Source: Paralichthys olivaceus (lineage: Eukaryota > Chordata > Actinopteri > Pleuronectiformes > Paralichthyidae). Taken from it: DNA of 64,000 nucleotides. The notes under the pieces were generated by a model. The model ran no database searches and was not told the DNA's origin. It worked only from the letters and a program-made list of their open reading frames with translations. The position numbers were made by a program, and so were the translations under genes. The stretch spans positions 12,970,501 through 13,034,500 of the forward strand of contig NC_091113.1 of the NCBI RefSeq assembly GCF_024713975.1. Direction: 5' to 3'. This document shows positions 35,678 through 57,763 of the stretch, piece by piece (position 1 is the stretch's first letter; each line of letters starts with the position of its first letter).

Positions 35678-38600
35678 ATGGTGAGTCTGTGCTCGGTGTA
35701 AATGCTCAAAAGATATGATTTCAGAAATCTCATGTGTGATCGTCAGGGTATCAGATAACTCTTAGAGATCAAAAGTGAAAAACAACATGCTCAATTATCC
35801 ACCATGGAGATGTGCTTTTGTTTTATGTTTACGCATTTTACCATCTAAAGACAGATCAGATATTAGATGTCTTATCCTTATCACACTGAACATGTTCTGG
35901 TTGTCATTAAGAGTGGAAATTGAAAACAAAAGGTCGGTGGTTGTCCAAAGTATTAACAGTATTGCAGGTTTTTGTCATTCCCACAACTTGAATCAGCACC
36001 TTCTTTGCACAAGACAATATCGGATGAAACAAAATACATTCAAACTACCAAACCTTTACATGTAATTTCTGCTACAAGCTCTCAGGGAGCAGTCCCCTCA
36101 CCGTCCCTGGCCAGAGGACAAGCATTCTTTTTCAGAGGAAAATCATTCTGGCACAACACCGGCAGAGAAAGACACTGTGCGTCTTTGTGCGGCCGGCGCG
36201 GCAGCTCCTCTGCGGTCTGCACTGTTGATCCCCGGGGGGGAACGCACACAAACAGTCGGACCCAAGGAAATTCCTCCGTCTCTAGTTTCTCGGCCCCCTT
36301 TTCTGCACAGAAACAAAAAAAAATGGCATGCTGCTAAAATATCAATGGTTTTCATACACCAGCACACATCAGCTTGTTTTCTACCTTACAGCTGATTTTA
36401 AATGAACATGAATGAACGACTGAAATTCAGCAGAGGTTTCGATGCCGATTCCTGCAGCCACCGTTCTCTGACAGGATTTATTGCAGCAGGTTTTGTCCAG
36501 TCAACATTTTGGAAACTTCAGTGTGGAGCTGCAAAGCTTTTCATGTCCATTCCTGTGGATCAAGACTGTTGATCCGACATGGGAATGTGGTTTTAAGGCA
36601 TTCCAGTGAAGACTACAGCAGCTCAGTCCGACCAAAATCACACTAATCCCCAGAAATACAGAAGGATGGAGATATTCTCAGTCAAACAGACATTTAGTAA
36701 GGAAATGTGAAAATATACACACCTTTCTCCAGCAGAGGTTATATGGTCAATGAATGGGAATGAACAGACCCTGTCATATCCTGGGCATCATTTAGCTTTA
36801 GAACATCACAGATTGAATCACAGGCTTGCAAACCAAGCTACAAACAAACTAACCTTAGAGAAGGTGATAGTAACTCTAAGGGAATAGTAACTGATAGTAA
36901 CTCTAAGGGAAGATAAAGACTGCCAAGTGCCTTATCTGGCAATATTAAAGAAAGTGATAAAGATTTTCTGGATCTGCAAATGTAATTAGTTCTTTCTTGG
37001 CCCATCATTCCACAAAGTTATGGAAATCCGTCCAGTAGTTTTTGCATAATCCTGCTGACGAACCAACCAACAAGTAAGTAAGCAGTACATCTATTTGTTT
37101 AACAAAATCGAATTAGAACCGGTCGCTTGTTACTAACGGAAAAATCAACATTTCTATCCACTGTGTCACTGAGCCTCCTTGTATCACCTATGAATTGCCA
37201 CCACATGAAACTGTCTGAATGAAGTCACTTCTGTTATTTCCCCTTCCAGACGCACTCCCATCTCTGTCCTGACACCCTTTGGGTCCCACTGCTCTGCCTG
37301 CTGCTCTTCTGCGTCCCTGCAGTACACACAGCTAAATGTCCACAGCAGTGTGTGTGTGACCAGATCCAGCTCACTGTGACCTGCATCAACAGGAACCTGA
37401 CCCAAGTTCCTCCTAATGCTGATGAGGTTTCTGTTCTCACAAACACAACATTACCAGCAATATTACAGTATGTTTAGTTTCCATCTTCTTCCGTTTATGA
37501 TGTAATTTCCTTTCTATGTAGATCACAGTCAAGTTAGATCTTCGAGGCAATGATATCCAGGAACTTCCAACTGGGGCTTTCAAACACACGCCCTACCTGA
37601 CTCACCTGTCGCTGCAGCGCTGTAACATCCGCAGGGTGAAGGAGGGGGCTTTCCGCGGCCTCGGTCGCTTGGTTTTCCTCAACCTGGCCAACAACAATAT
37701 TGAGATCCTCTACCAGGTGCTCACCCAAATGCAAATTATACTATATCTCCCAAAAAAGATTCATTTCAGCATCACATCAGCTGCTGTACTCACAACCATC
37801 CTTTGTTTCATCACTTTTTTTGCCTTTTTGCTCACAACTTTGACTGAATCAAGATAAAAACATTCCTCCTGTCTATGTTTCATGAGACCAGGAGTCGTTT
37901 GATGGTCTGTCATCGCTGAAGCAGCTTATGATTGACCGTAACCGTGTGGAAGAGATCCAGCCTGGAGCTTTCTCTCAGCTGGGATTCCTCAACCTGCTCT
38001 CCCTTACACACAATCAGCTGGTCTACATCCCCAACATGGCCTTCCAGGTGCAAGCACAGGGACACTCACAAGATGTATACAACATTTAAATATCTTGTTT
38101 TTGGGGCATTGAATAAATATCCATGCTCATCTCCTTCCAGGGCTTGCAGAACATCAAATGGCTGCGTCTCAGTCACAACTCTCTGAACTACCTGGACATT
38201 GAGGCCTTCGCTGGTCTGTTCACACTCACCCGTCTCAGTCTGGACCACAACGAGCTGCAGTTCTTTCCCACTGAGACCATGACTAGGTAGGCCACTTGGT
38301 AAGCTTCAGTTCAGACTTGGTCCTCATGTCTGACCTGAGAGATCCGATCACAAGCGGACAGCTCTAACTACAGAAGTGAACGCACCCAAGACACAATGAG
38401 GACACGTTCGAGACCTGATCTCCACCGCTTGACATCTAGTGGCATCTATTCGCAGCCATAGAGCTGTACAGAAATCTCATTATGATGTGAGGGAAGTATT
38501 CATGTAGGAGATATTAATATTTCCCTCAAACTGGAACTAGAGGAAAAGTCAGTAGGCTTTATCCTCTAGGGGCTGTGATTTATTCACAGAGATCCATCCA

Positions 38601-41600
38601 ATAGTCTCAGGGTATTTAAATCTGGACTAGAGACATTCATCGTCATCCATGTGCACCTGCTTGGCTGAGAACTGAAGTTCATCTCACAGTTGTCTGCTGT
38701 TTGGGAAGGAGAGCCCATGCTCAACAGGTCTAATCCTGATCTCTCAGTTAAGATTTGAGAGAAAATGTTCAAACTATTTTCCACAATTCTCCCTTTTGCT
38801 ATCCAGACTACCTGAGTTGACTCGTCTGGATCTGAGTTATAACCCTATGACGTACCTCGGGGAAGAGGCAGTGTCCATGGCCAAGCTTGCCCAATTGTTC
38901 CTTGACCACATGTCCCTGCAGGACATGGCAAACACAGCTATTTTGAAGTCGCCCAGCCTCACCCACCTGGACATCAGCTACAACCAGCTGCGTGTCATCC
39001 AGCCATTCTCTGAAGGTTCACCGAAGCTGGCACGCCTCAACATGGCTGGGAACCCCATTTATTGCAACTGCTACCTGCGTCCCCTCAGGTAGAGCTGACC
39101 TTTAACCGACAGCTTTCCGTCAACTATGTGGCACAAATCCCCACTCTGACATTTAGTTTCACTTCACTACAGAGAGTGGGCAATCCGTGGCAAGGTGAAG
39201 TTGATGGGGACATGTGGGGGACCAGCCCATCTCTCTGGAGAAAACCTGGAGGCCGTCTACCCTCCAGAGCTGCGGTGCCAGAGTCAGGAGGCCATGCTGA
39301 AGGCCGAGTTCGAGGAGGCAACCAGGATCGCACCACCGCCCACTGAAGAGCCACAGAACAAAGTCAAGTGTCCTGCCAACTGTGTCTGTGAGGTGAGTGA
39401 AGAAGATATGATTTGGGAAATTCAGGCCAAAACAGAACATTAAGAACAACTGTTAAACTTTTTGGGATCGTTTTTGCTATTTTGCTGTGATAAGAAGGTC
39501 AATACCTCTCTCATGTCTGCACTAGAGTGTGACTCAGCCCCTATTTTTCTTTCTGATTCCAGACAGAAACTTTTTTTTTTGTCAAAACCCAACCTGATGC
39601 AGTTAATGCAGGCTGCATGAGTTTGTGTTACTTTGTCCCTGACAAATTTCATTTCCTCCCACTATCCAAAAATGAAGCCAAAATATGAGATATAAATGCA
39701 GCCAACCTGCACATTTGCATCCAGTCTGCACAGTAATAATCGCAGGATGGACTCGCACCCGCAATGTCCAGCCGATACACACACTTTACCAATGGAGTCA
39801 GTCTCAGCTGTCAATCATGACATTTCACTGTTTTTAATAGCATCAAATAACTAATTAATTGGACAAATATTAGTGTGATAAGAACGACCTTAAAATGAGT
39901 AAAACCATATTTGAGAAAAAATAGTGTGAAGTGTTCTTTGACTTTTTAGTTTGGTCCGTGTCCCATCAACAGGAGCAGGTGGAATTTATGACCTTTACTG
40001 CAGCCAGCCATCAGGGGGTGAATGAGATGCTTTGGCTTCACTTTTGTGGAGCTGCCTTATTGTCCAAAATTAAAAGACAATTGAATTCCCTGAAATCAAA
40101 TGACAAGCTTTGTCCCCTTCTGTCCTCTATATTCGTTACCGCCATGTTTTCAGGCTGAGACGCACCATTCTTCATGTGAAAATCGCAGTCACACCAAAGT
40201 TCCAAGGGGTTTCTCTCCCAACACACGCCTCCTCGACCTGCGTGGCAACCACTTCCACTACATCCCTAGCAACAGTTTCCCCGGTGTCGCCCAGGTTGTG
40301 TCCCTTCACCTGCAGCGCTGCAAGATTGTGGACGTGGAAAGCGGTGCTTTCAGTGGGATGAAGGGACTGATCTACTTGTACCTGTCAGAGAATGACCTCA
40401 CTTCTCTCAGCCCCGATGCCTTTAAAGGTCTTAGAGAACAGCCCTCTGTCACATTATTCTGACTTGTACGTGTTAATGCTCACAATGACTTCCTGTTGTT
40501 TAAATTGACAGGTCTTCCTCAACTGACTTACCTTCACCTGGAGAAAAACCGCTTCACCAGCTTCCCCAAAGGAGCCTTCAAACTAGTGCCCAGCCTTCTA
40601 GCACTTCACTTGGAGAACAACGCCATCACCAAGCTGGAGTCAGGCATCTTAACTGGTGCAGAGGGTCTCAGAGCTCTCTACCTCACTGGGAATGCAATTG
40701 ATCACATCTCGCCCAGAGCTTTGGACCAAGCAAGCGACCTTGATACGCTCCACCTAGGAGGAAACAAGCTGAAGGAGGTACCCTCCGAAGCTCTGAGCAA
40801 GACAGGGAACCTCAGAGACCTGAGGCTGTCTGGGAATTCAATCCGCTGGGTGGGTCCAAACACTTTTCGTCCTCTGGAGAGGTCACTGAAGGAGCTGTAT
40901 CTGGATAACATGGGACTGGAGAAGGTGGGTGATCTTAGCTCATTGTTACTTCTGGGTTCTTTTTCATACGTCTTTAAACCCTTTTGTCTATTTCAAATTT
41001 CTGACGGGATCACTGTGACACTCCAGATGTCGCAGAACTCCCTGGCAGGCCTGGGCTCTGGGTTGAGAAGCCTCTTTCTGGAGGGAAACCAGCTGGAGGA
41101 GGTGCCTGACCTCCACCCTCTCACTTCTTTGGAGGTCATCAACCTGGCGGGCAATCCTCTGATGTGTGACTGCCCTCTGCTGCCACTACGCTTGTAAGAC
41201 AACTTTAGAACACTGAGAATAGATGCAAATGACCAACAGGAGTTTCTCAAACCTGAACATTTTACCTTAGTTGTGTATGCAGCTCCTTAAAGAGCAAAGC
41301 ATGTTTTGCATCTGCAATAATTATCTTGCACAGTTCTTAATATTTCAATTTTAAAGCTCGCTAATTACACATTATACCCAACAACATAAAAAGTGTGATT
41401 GCCAACACAAGTTACTAATCTGTTCTAGTGGGGGCCAGGTGTTTTCCTTTAATAACTTTCTTTTGGAAACATGAAGTCAAACCCTGAGCTTTGCATCCAC
41501 GTGTGAGGCATTCCACCTTGTGTCTGGACATTTCTAATAATATAATTTTGCCTTTCCTCTTCATCTAGGTGGATTGAGAAAGTAAACCTGAAGGTACGAG

Positions 41601-41860
41601 CCACCTGTAGCAATCCCCCTGAGCTGAGGGGTCGCAGGGTCAAGGACGTCCATGCCTTCAAAGCCTGCCCCGGAGGAGAGAGCCTCCCCTCCATGCCTAT
41701 AATCACCCTAAAGCCTGCTAAGGCACCCAAGGCAACCAAACCCAAGCCAATGCACCTCAGTGGCCTCAGGCACGTCAAGATGCTCAAAGCCAAACCCAAA
41801 CATCACAAGAGTCCGAACACCAAACAAGCAGCAGCCAAGAAAACCAAGAACGTGGCTTGA
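35678..41860 (+). CDS. chadl: chondroadherin-like protein (secreted double LRR protein)
   Basis: Eleven coding exons: 35678-35680 (only the ATG), 37250-37426, 37522-37716, 37892-38047, 38141-38286, 38807-39088, 39173-39392, 40154-40427, 40512-40924, 41027-41193, 41569-41860. They total 2325 nt and 774 aa. A signal peptide comes first (hydrophobic WVPLLCLLLFCVPAVHTA). Two leucine-rich-repeat arrays follow, each with a Cys-rich N-cap (CPQQCVCDQIQLTVTC; CPANCVCEAETHHSSC), about ten 24-residue repeats, and a C-cap (NPIYCNC...LREWAI; NPLMCDCPLLPLRLWI). The C-terminal tail is Lys/Pro-rich. CHADL is a class IV small leucine-rich proteoglycan of cartilage matrix that binds collagen and affects fibril assembly (family knowledge). 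The gene sits between rangap1 and l3mbtl2 as in human. The donor after exon 2 is the non-ideal GAG|GTTTCT. Confidence 0.95.
36866..36917 (+). repeat. short direct duplication
   Basis: GATAGTAACTCTAAGGGAA occurs twice, separated by TAGTAACT. Non-coding, in chadl intron 1. Confidence 0.8.
36980..37070 (-). repeat. dispersed repeat family B, antisense fragment
   Basis: Reads aagttatggaaatccgtcc, then agtagtttttgcataatcc and gctgacgaaccaaccaac. It is the reverse complement of the core seen at 18778-18850. Confidence 0.65.
39743..39798 (-). other. tRNA-like stretch, possible SINE head
   Basis: On the minus strand it reads TGACTCCATTGGTAAAGTG, then CATTGCGGGTGCGAGTCC. This resembles the A and B boxes of an RNA polymerase III promoter (GGTTCGANTCC type). 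No clean cloverleaf was built by eye. It lies in a chadl intron. Confidence 0.25.
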
Positions 41861-43230
41861 ACCCACAACCTTCGCCCGCCTTCCGTTCTTATTCTTTTGA
41901 GAACACAGCTTCAAATAACTGACCACAGACAAAGGTTTTGAGGCTAAACATTAGACTGAACTCACTTAAAAAGCTGTACTGGCTATTACACCTCCTATCA
42001 GTCAATGCATTAAACTTGTGCAGTATTTTTGATGCCTGATCAATGATGTTGTAAAGGGTTAAAAAGTGTTTTTCTTTATCCAGGGTTAAAGCATGCTTCA
42101 AACAATAGATCCACATCCCCAGTTTAGGTCATGCAGTTTTGACCAAAGGATTTCAGCTCCTCAGCTGCTTGGTTGGAAGTTTTAGCAGGAAGTGAACAAA
42201 GTGAAGGTCGTTATAACAGATGTTAGCACCCTGCTTTTCCATGATTAAAAACCAATACACTTTTTTGGCTCTTTGCTCGTTATCGTTAACCACTACATCA
42301 CAACCTCAAGTCGCAGCTAAGGTCATTAAAGAAAAAGTCAAATCTTAAATGGAGTACAACGAATTTTTAAATCATAAATTGCATATTTACAAAATACAAA
42401 CAGAAAAAATAAGGCATAACAAATATTTGTCAACATTATTACAGCCCAAAATGATGAAAGATCATTTTAGTCATATAACTTCAAAACATGAGACACGCAT
42501 GGCATCTGTGTTTAGTGGAACCAACGTGGAGAGATAGAGGAAAACTGATTAGGATGGTACTTATGAACAGGATGCAGTCATTTTGAGGTATACGCTCCAC
42601 TGTTGACATCTGATATTGGTTGCAATCATTGTTCGTTGACTTATTAAGAACAGCGTGGGTTTGTATAGTTTTGCAGTTGCTTGTTTTTACCTCTAAGTCC
42701 CGGAATTGTGGGACCTGTAGTAGTGGCGACCACCAGTAGTTGTCGCCAAATCAGCTAGGACAGAGGTCTTATCACTAACTAGCAGCTCTCGCTACTAATG
42801 TACATCTTGCTCTGAATACATCAGGCTGCTGTTTTCTGTCTTCTCTAGGGCCGGGCAATATGGCCGAACATTTCATCAAGATACATTTTTTCATATCTGT
42901 CAATATTATCACAATATCAAAATGATTTCTTTCACATTTAGAGTGATTCTTTTTTAAGGTTAAGGTTTTAATCTCTTTATGAGCAAACAGCAAAAATCTA
43001 AGGTAGATCAATAGTGAGTTCTACCTCCTGACTGTTTGCACCATCATTAGCCTCATAGCGATATATATATATTGGACTTTGTTATATTGCTATTGATGAA
43101 AATTATATTGCGATAAATATTGATATTGTTTTATCGCCATAGTCTCCTCTTGGTCTTTTTTTCACTGCCACATTGTCTTAATTGTCCATCATGTTGTCAT
43201 CTTTGTGTCTCCATCTTTTCTACAAATTCC
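41861..43230. other. convergent chadl / l3mbtl2 3' region
   Basis: Both genes end towards this stretch, so it should hold two 3'UTRs. Variant ATTAAA signals occur on the plus strand near 42009 and 42325. No other gene is seen; a MITE-like element occupies about 42848-43143. Confidence 0.5.
42848..43143. mobile_element. MITE-like element (GGGCCGGGCAATAT type)
   Basis: Starts agggccgggcaatatggcc, passes through ATATATAT and cgataaatattgatattg, and ends ttttatcgcc. Elements beginning with GGGCNGGGCGATAT and rich in ATATCG are a common hAT-derived family of fish. Terminal inverted repeats are only partly recognisable here. Confidence 0.45.
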
Positions 43231-52522
<9,292 letters not shown>

Positions 52523-52625
52523 ATTGTCTCGTGGTAGACAGGACTGTCAATGAAACCGAGTCCAAAGCAGGACATACAGTCGGTGCATCCTTACTCGTCT
52601 TGAACTGAACGTTGTCGTACGAGGT
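52523..52625 (-). other. l3mbtl2: l3mbtl2 5'UTR part of the THAP exon
   Basis: Minus-strand acceptor CTACAG|ACCTCGTACG starts the exon at 52625. A TGA lies in frame 27 bases before the THAP ATG, so this part is untranslated for the THAP frame. The ATG context is GACAATATGC. Confidence 0.6.
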
Positions 52626-52899
52626 CTGTAGAGGAAAGTAGAAATAAGGTTATTTTTTGTTAATGCTACGGCAATTCGATCTGTTAAAATCTTTTTCTTT
52701 CTCATGTTTGATTTCTTTTGATCAATGATCGCTTGACATTTAAACTGTTTTTGTTTTCTTAAATAGTTTTCATCATTTTCTCTTGTAAAGCACTTTCTAA
52801 CTTTGTTTGAAAAGTGCTATGTAAATAAACTGTATTAATATTATTGATAATTCATATGATTCTGTACTATAACATAACAGCTGGTCAAAAGGGACAAGT

Positions 52900-53495
52900 A
52901 GAGCTGAATGAAATCGATACTTTTTTTTACTAAATGTTACATTACACTTACGTAATGCATTCATTTCTACTTGAGTGAAATTATGAGTGAATAGAGGTGC
53001 TCCCTTGCTTGACTATCGTATTCACAAATTTTGCATTGTATGTGTTATATCTGAAATAACCTTTACAAAAACATTCAATAATTTTTACTGAGCTGATTGG
53101 TTACAAATACCGATGGGGTCAATAATCAGCTAAAATACCATTTTCTATTCTATCTATCTATTATAGATTATCAATAATTATCACAAAGGTTAAATATATA
53201 TTGATATAAAGCTCATGCATTGTACAGTGAGTGGGTGTTATTATTGAACTACTATTACTGTTATTAACATTATTGAACTACCTCAGATTTACAAAATGTT
53301 TTGATGTTTATCGAGTGTCATTCTCTGCTCATAAATAGGATCATTAATACATAGTTAACCTAATAAAACCTTGACTCACGGGTAAAATCAGTGTTTAAAA
53401 GAAATAATAATGTGACATTCATTCAACTATTATTAAATTCATATATTTTCAAATCGATAACAATGTGGGTCATTTCGTCCAGCCCTAATATCTTA
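52900..53495. mobile_element. MITE-like element with imperfect terminal inverted repeats
   Basis: The left end reads gagctgaatgaaatcgata. The right end, read inward, is agggctggacgaaatgacc. The interior is AT-rich and has no coding potential. No convincing target-site duplication was seen. Confidence 0.4.
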
Positions 53496-53740
53496 TGTGT
53501 GCAAGTGAATACAGATTGAAAGGTAGTTACCAGGTCTGACATACGCAATAACTATATAACAATAACTAACACTTCAATGTACAATCAGGGTTATAAGCAA
53601 ACAGCGCAAGAACAAAACATAAACACGAGTGTGATTAGCTCTCATGCTACTAACGTGCGTGTAAGCTAATGGTGCTAATAGCAAGTTTGTCCAGATGTGA
53701 AGCAGCGGTTCGGTCGACGTGACTTCAAGTGGCCACTCAC

Positions 53741-53880
53741 AGAAGCTCTTAATATGGAAACACTCGTTAAAGGGTTTTACAAAGTGACCAAACAACCTGC
53801 GGAGGAGATGTGCAGCTGAATCTTCGAAGCCGCCCGGTGTCGAAGCGTCGCCATCCTCTGACATCACCGTCTTTTACGCG
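53741..53880 (-). promoter_or_regulatory. l3mbtl2: l3mbtl2 upstream exon and promoter region (inferred)
   Basis: A GC-rich stretch with an open frame from ATG at 53864 (MSEDGDASTPGGFED...) running to a strong donor AGCTTCT|GTGAGT at 53741/53740. Spliced to the THAP exon it is an upstream open frame that stops after 12 more codons. Spliced directly to the FCS-finger exon (51658) it stays in frame. Expression and start site are unknown. Confidence 0.45.
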
Positions 53881-54620
53881 CAGAGAATTGTGGGAGATGA
53901 TGTTTTGAGCAGGATTGTAGAGGGAAGGCCGGTCACAAAGCAAATGTACACGTGTTGAGGTGTTGAGGTGTTAATTTACTTTACTTTAACAACAATAAAA
54001 GCAGTAGTTAGTAAAGTAGTAAATGAAGGTTTTAATAAATAATAAATATTAGCTTTTTGTTGTCTTAATATCACTTAGAGACAGTGAGTCTGCAGTGTCC
54101 AATCTCATCCGACTCTACACTGTCAGCTCTGTAACACCAGACGACATGACTGCTCCCCAAAAGTGAAGCATATGTGTCGATCGTCACCGGGTGGCTGGCT
54201 GAAGTACAGGTCACAAACCCCACCTCCTCCATGTTAATGTGTGGGATATGGACAACTAAAACTAAAAGGTCAAAGTGCACACCAAATCAATGTTTCTGTC
54301 ATTTAATGCAATTCTTTCAATCTGTTGTATGTTCAAGTGTTCATTTTCCCAGGAAGTTTGGTTTTAAGTGGTTGACGGCTAATCACCGTCATGATTGACA
54401 GCAGAGACTGACTGATAATTGGTCAAGCACATGCATGGCAAGCTAAGAAAGCAGTACGATCACCAAATAATGTGTGCTCAAATCTTTTTTCTGGCCTGCT
54501 TTATCATCATGCATCCTTCTATGGGGGAGCAGTGCAATATTAACATACCTCAAACATCTGTACAACTGTTTTCAGGTGATTATACTTCAATGAAAACATA
54601 ATTATGAACAATCCTTTTCT
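53881..54620. other. spacer with MITE family A fragment
   Basis: No gene recognised between the l3mbtl2 promoter region and the retrotransposon remnant. The fragment at 54120-54430 is listed separately. Confidence 0.5.
54120..54430 (+). mobile_element. hAT-like MITE family A, partial copy
   Basis: Contains gacgacatgactgctcccc, gggtggctggctgaagtac, tcctccatgttaatg and tgacagcagagactgac. It is collinear with the other copies. Confidence 0.65.
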
Positions 54621-54624
54621 GCAG

Positions 54625-57225
54625 ATGGATCCACTACACCCTCCACACTGGACTTGCATCGTATGCCACACCTGAGGAGGCGATAGATCTCCTCACACGA
54701 ACCAGAGAGATGCTAGCAGAATCCAACCTGTGACTGCACAAAGTGGCATCAAACAGTAGTCAGGTGATGGAAGCCTTTCCAACAGAGGACCGTGCAAAGG
54801 ATCTGAAGGATTTGGACCTTAGAGTGGATCCTCTCCCTCTTCAGAGGAGCCTGGGGCTTTCCTGGAACTTAGAAACTGACAGCTTTACTTACCTGGTGTC
54901 TTGTGAAGAGAAGCCATTCACACAAAGAGGTCTTGTCAACAGTCAACAGCTTATATGACCCCTTAGGCTTTGTATCTCCTATAATAATACAAGAAAAGGC
55001 ACTAGTCTGAGAACTGTCATCGGAACAGAGTGAGTGGGATTCTCCTCTTCCCTCAAAAAAGGAGACAGAGTGGAACCATGGAAGGACTCTTTGAATGCTC
55101 TTGAAGACCTGCACATACAGAGATGCTACATTCCAGTCTCACTGTCTCTAACACAAAGAAAAGAGCTGTGCATCTTTTCAGATACCTCCACAGTAGCTAT
55201 AGGGGCTGTGACCTACTTGAGAGCTATTGACTCCGAGGGAAGGTATCATTTTGGATTTGTCATGGGGAAGTCAAAATTGGCCCCTCGTACTGCCCACACC
55301 ATTCCACGTCTGGAGCTCGGTGCAGCTGTGCTGGCTGTTGAACTATATGAACTGATCAGAGATGAGATCGACATTGAGGTGGACGGTGTTAAGTTTTACA
55401 CAGACAGTAGGATTGTGCTTGGGTATGTACACAACTCCACAAGAAGGTTCTACATATACGTTTCCAACTGGGTAATTCGGATTAGAGGATCCACACACCC
55501 CGACTAGCGGTACTATGTGCCAACAGACCTGAACCCTGCGGACCATGCAACCAGGTTTTTACCAGCAGCCAAACTTCAACACAGCAACTGGTTCTTGGGC
55601 CCAGCTTTCCTGTATTGTGACAAAGCATTAGAGGCACCTGCAACCAATCTCTTCACCCTCATGAATCCTGAAGCTGATGATGAGATTCGTCCTGAGGTTA
55701 CTACTCTAGCAACCAAAGCATCAGAGTCCCAGCTGGCCCCACACTTTGAGCGATGCTCGAGCTGGAGAACACTCTATCGAACCATAGCCAGACTCATTCA
55801 TGTTGCAGCATTCTTCATAAGAAAGACAGACAGTGGAGAAAAGAAAGGATGGAAATGTTTCAAAGAAAGAGTCCTGATCATTCATTCTGTCCAACACCAA
55901 GCCTTCAAGGAGGAATTTAAATGTCTTGAAGGTAGACAGACATGTATGAAGCAAAACACTCTTAAGAAGCTTAATCCATTTGTGGATAAAGATGGTTGCT
56001 TCGTGTCGGGGGTCGTCTTTCTAATGCTGACCTGTCGGAAGAAGAAAAGCACTGATTATTCCACATACCCATTACATTACCACACTACTTGTGAGATACT
56101 TCCATGAGCAAATGGCTCACCAAGGATGACACATTACGTAAGGAGCTATACGGGCAGCTGGATACTGGATAATTGTGAGTAAGCGTCATTCACAAATGTG
56201 TTACTTGCCGCAAACTGCAAGGAAAGTTGGAGGATCAGAAAATGGTAGATCTTCCCCGCAGACAGACTTATTCCTGAACTTCCGTTTACCAACGTTGGCC
56301 TCGACTACTTTGGACCATGGTCTATTATGACACGTCGCACAAGAGGAGGAAGTGCGGAGAGCAAACGCTGGGCTGTACTCTTTATCTGCATGTCAACTAA
56401 AGCTGTGCATATTGAACTTGTCAAAACCATGTCAACTGACAGTTTTATCAATGCTCTGAGGAGGCTTTTTTCTATTCGTGGTCCAGCAAAACTTCTACGG
56501 TCAGACAAAGGGACAAACTTTGTGGGTGCTTGTAAGGAGTTGGATATGAACACAGATGACACGACAGTCAGGATGTAGCTCCAGGAGAAGGGATGCTCTT
56601 GGGTGTTCAATCCTCCTCATGCTTCCCACATGGGTGGCTCCTAGGAGAGGCTCATCGGAGTCTCCAGACGCATTCTAGATGCAATGCTGCCTAAGACAGT
56701 ACCAAAACGTCTCACACATGAAGTCTTGAGCACATTCATGGTGATGGCTATCATAAATGCAAGACCCCTTGTGTCCATATCCGCTGACCCAGATAATCCT
56801 GCAATACTCACCCCAGCGATGCTCCTTACTCAAAAAATGAGGACTGTTGTAGCCCCCTCTGGAAACGTTGGTATGGCTCAGTTGTACAGAAAGCAGTGGA
56901 AGCAAGTTCAGTGTCTTGCTGACACATTTTGGAAGAGATGGAGTACCTGTCTACTCTACAGAGCCGCAGGAAGTGGACAAATGCCTAGCAGAATGTCAAA
57001 GAAGAAGATGTTGTCCTTCTGAAAGACAACCAGGCCCACAGAAACAAATGGCCAATGGGACTGGTCGCTAAGGCTTTGTCAAGCAGTGACAAGAAGGTCA
57101 GCAAGGTGGAGGTGCGGATTGTGAAGGATGGGACAGACAAGGTGTTCCTAAGGTCAGTCTCAGAGATTGTAATCCTTCTGCTCAATATTTCGCACTGCAA
57201 GGGCAGTACGTTACATCTTTCCAAA
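54625..57225 (+). pseudogene. decayed BEL/Pao retrotransposon pol remnant
   Basis: A plus-strand pol remnant broken by stops and frameshifts. About 54625-54960 matches the end of a BEL/Pao reverse transcriptase (EAFPTEDRAKDL, QRSLGLSWNLETDSFTY). 55034-55507 is RNase H-like, with PRLELGAAVLAVELYELI, FYTDSRIVLGYVHN and NPADHATR just after. 56165-56260 is the integrase zinc-binding region, and 56285-56700 the integrase core (NVGLDYFGPW, RWAVLFICMSTKAVHIELV, SDKGTNFVGA). The end at about 57100-57190 reads DKVFLRSVSEIVILL. The gag, protease and early reverse-transcriptase parts and recognisable LTRs are missing, so it is 5'-truncated. In-frame stops occur near 54732, 55505 and 56577. It is not functional. 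Confidence 0.88.
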
Positions 57226-57627
57226 TAATTTGCATGTGCAGCAGACTTACTATTCTAGGATAACCTTTGATGCCAAGCAGTGCATTATGGGTACTTGTTT
57301 TCTCACAAGGGAGATACTGGGGTTGGGACATGTGCTGTCGGTAAGGTACTGATCATGTTTGTTTACAAGATTAGCTTGAGAAATAAGTATTTGTTTAAAA
57401 TGCAGGTTTAGTCCTAACTACAAGAACTTGCACTGTTCTCCTTTAATCATTTTATCTTTGAAAATACCATTGATCTGCTGAACATTAGGTTCCATCAAAT
57501 CTGCACCTGTGGTTTAACCAGCATGGGAAGTGAATGCTCAAATCAACCCAGTTAAAATATTACAAAATAAGAACACAATTATAATGTTAATAATTTTATG
57601 TGACAAAATATACAAAAGCAAATTTGA

Positions 57628-57690
57628 TGCCATAAAAACAGCATGAAACATAATGAATGACTAGCTGATACTTATTCATCGCTAGGAGCT
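57628..57690 (+). mobile_element. hAT-like MITE family A, short fragment
   Basis: tgatgccataaaaacagcat followed by aatgaatgactagctgatac matches the right-half block of the family. Confidence 0.45.
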
Positions 57691-57763
57691 GCAAGCTCCC
57701 AGCAATATGCGCTCGACCAATCATGTCATCAAATGTGCAAGATGCATCTAACCCTAACCCTTC

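Larger units (their letters stand above)
35681..37249 (+). other. chadl: chadl intron 1
   Basis: Separates the ATG-only exon from the signal-peptide exon. It holds a GC-rich patch at 36170-36240, a direct duplication at 36866-36917 and a family B antisense fragment at 36980-37070. No further exon recognised. Confidence 0.6.

Noticed and set aside
36143-36367. GC-rich open frames on both strands in chadl intron 1
   Set aside because: No phase-compatible splice sites with chadl and no recognisable domain; probably a GC patch.
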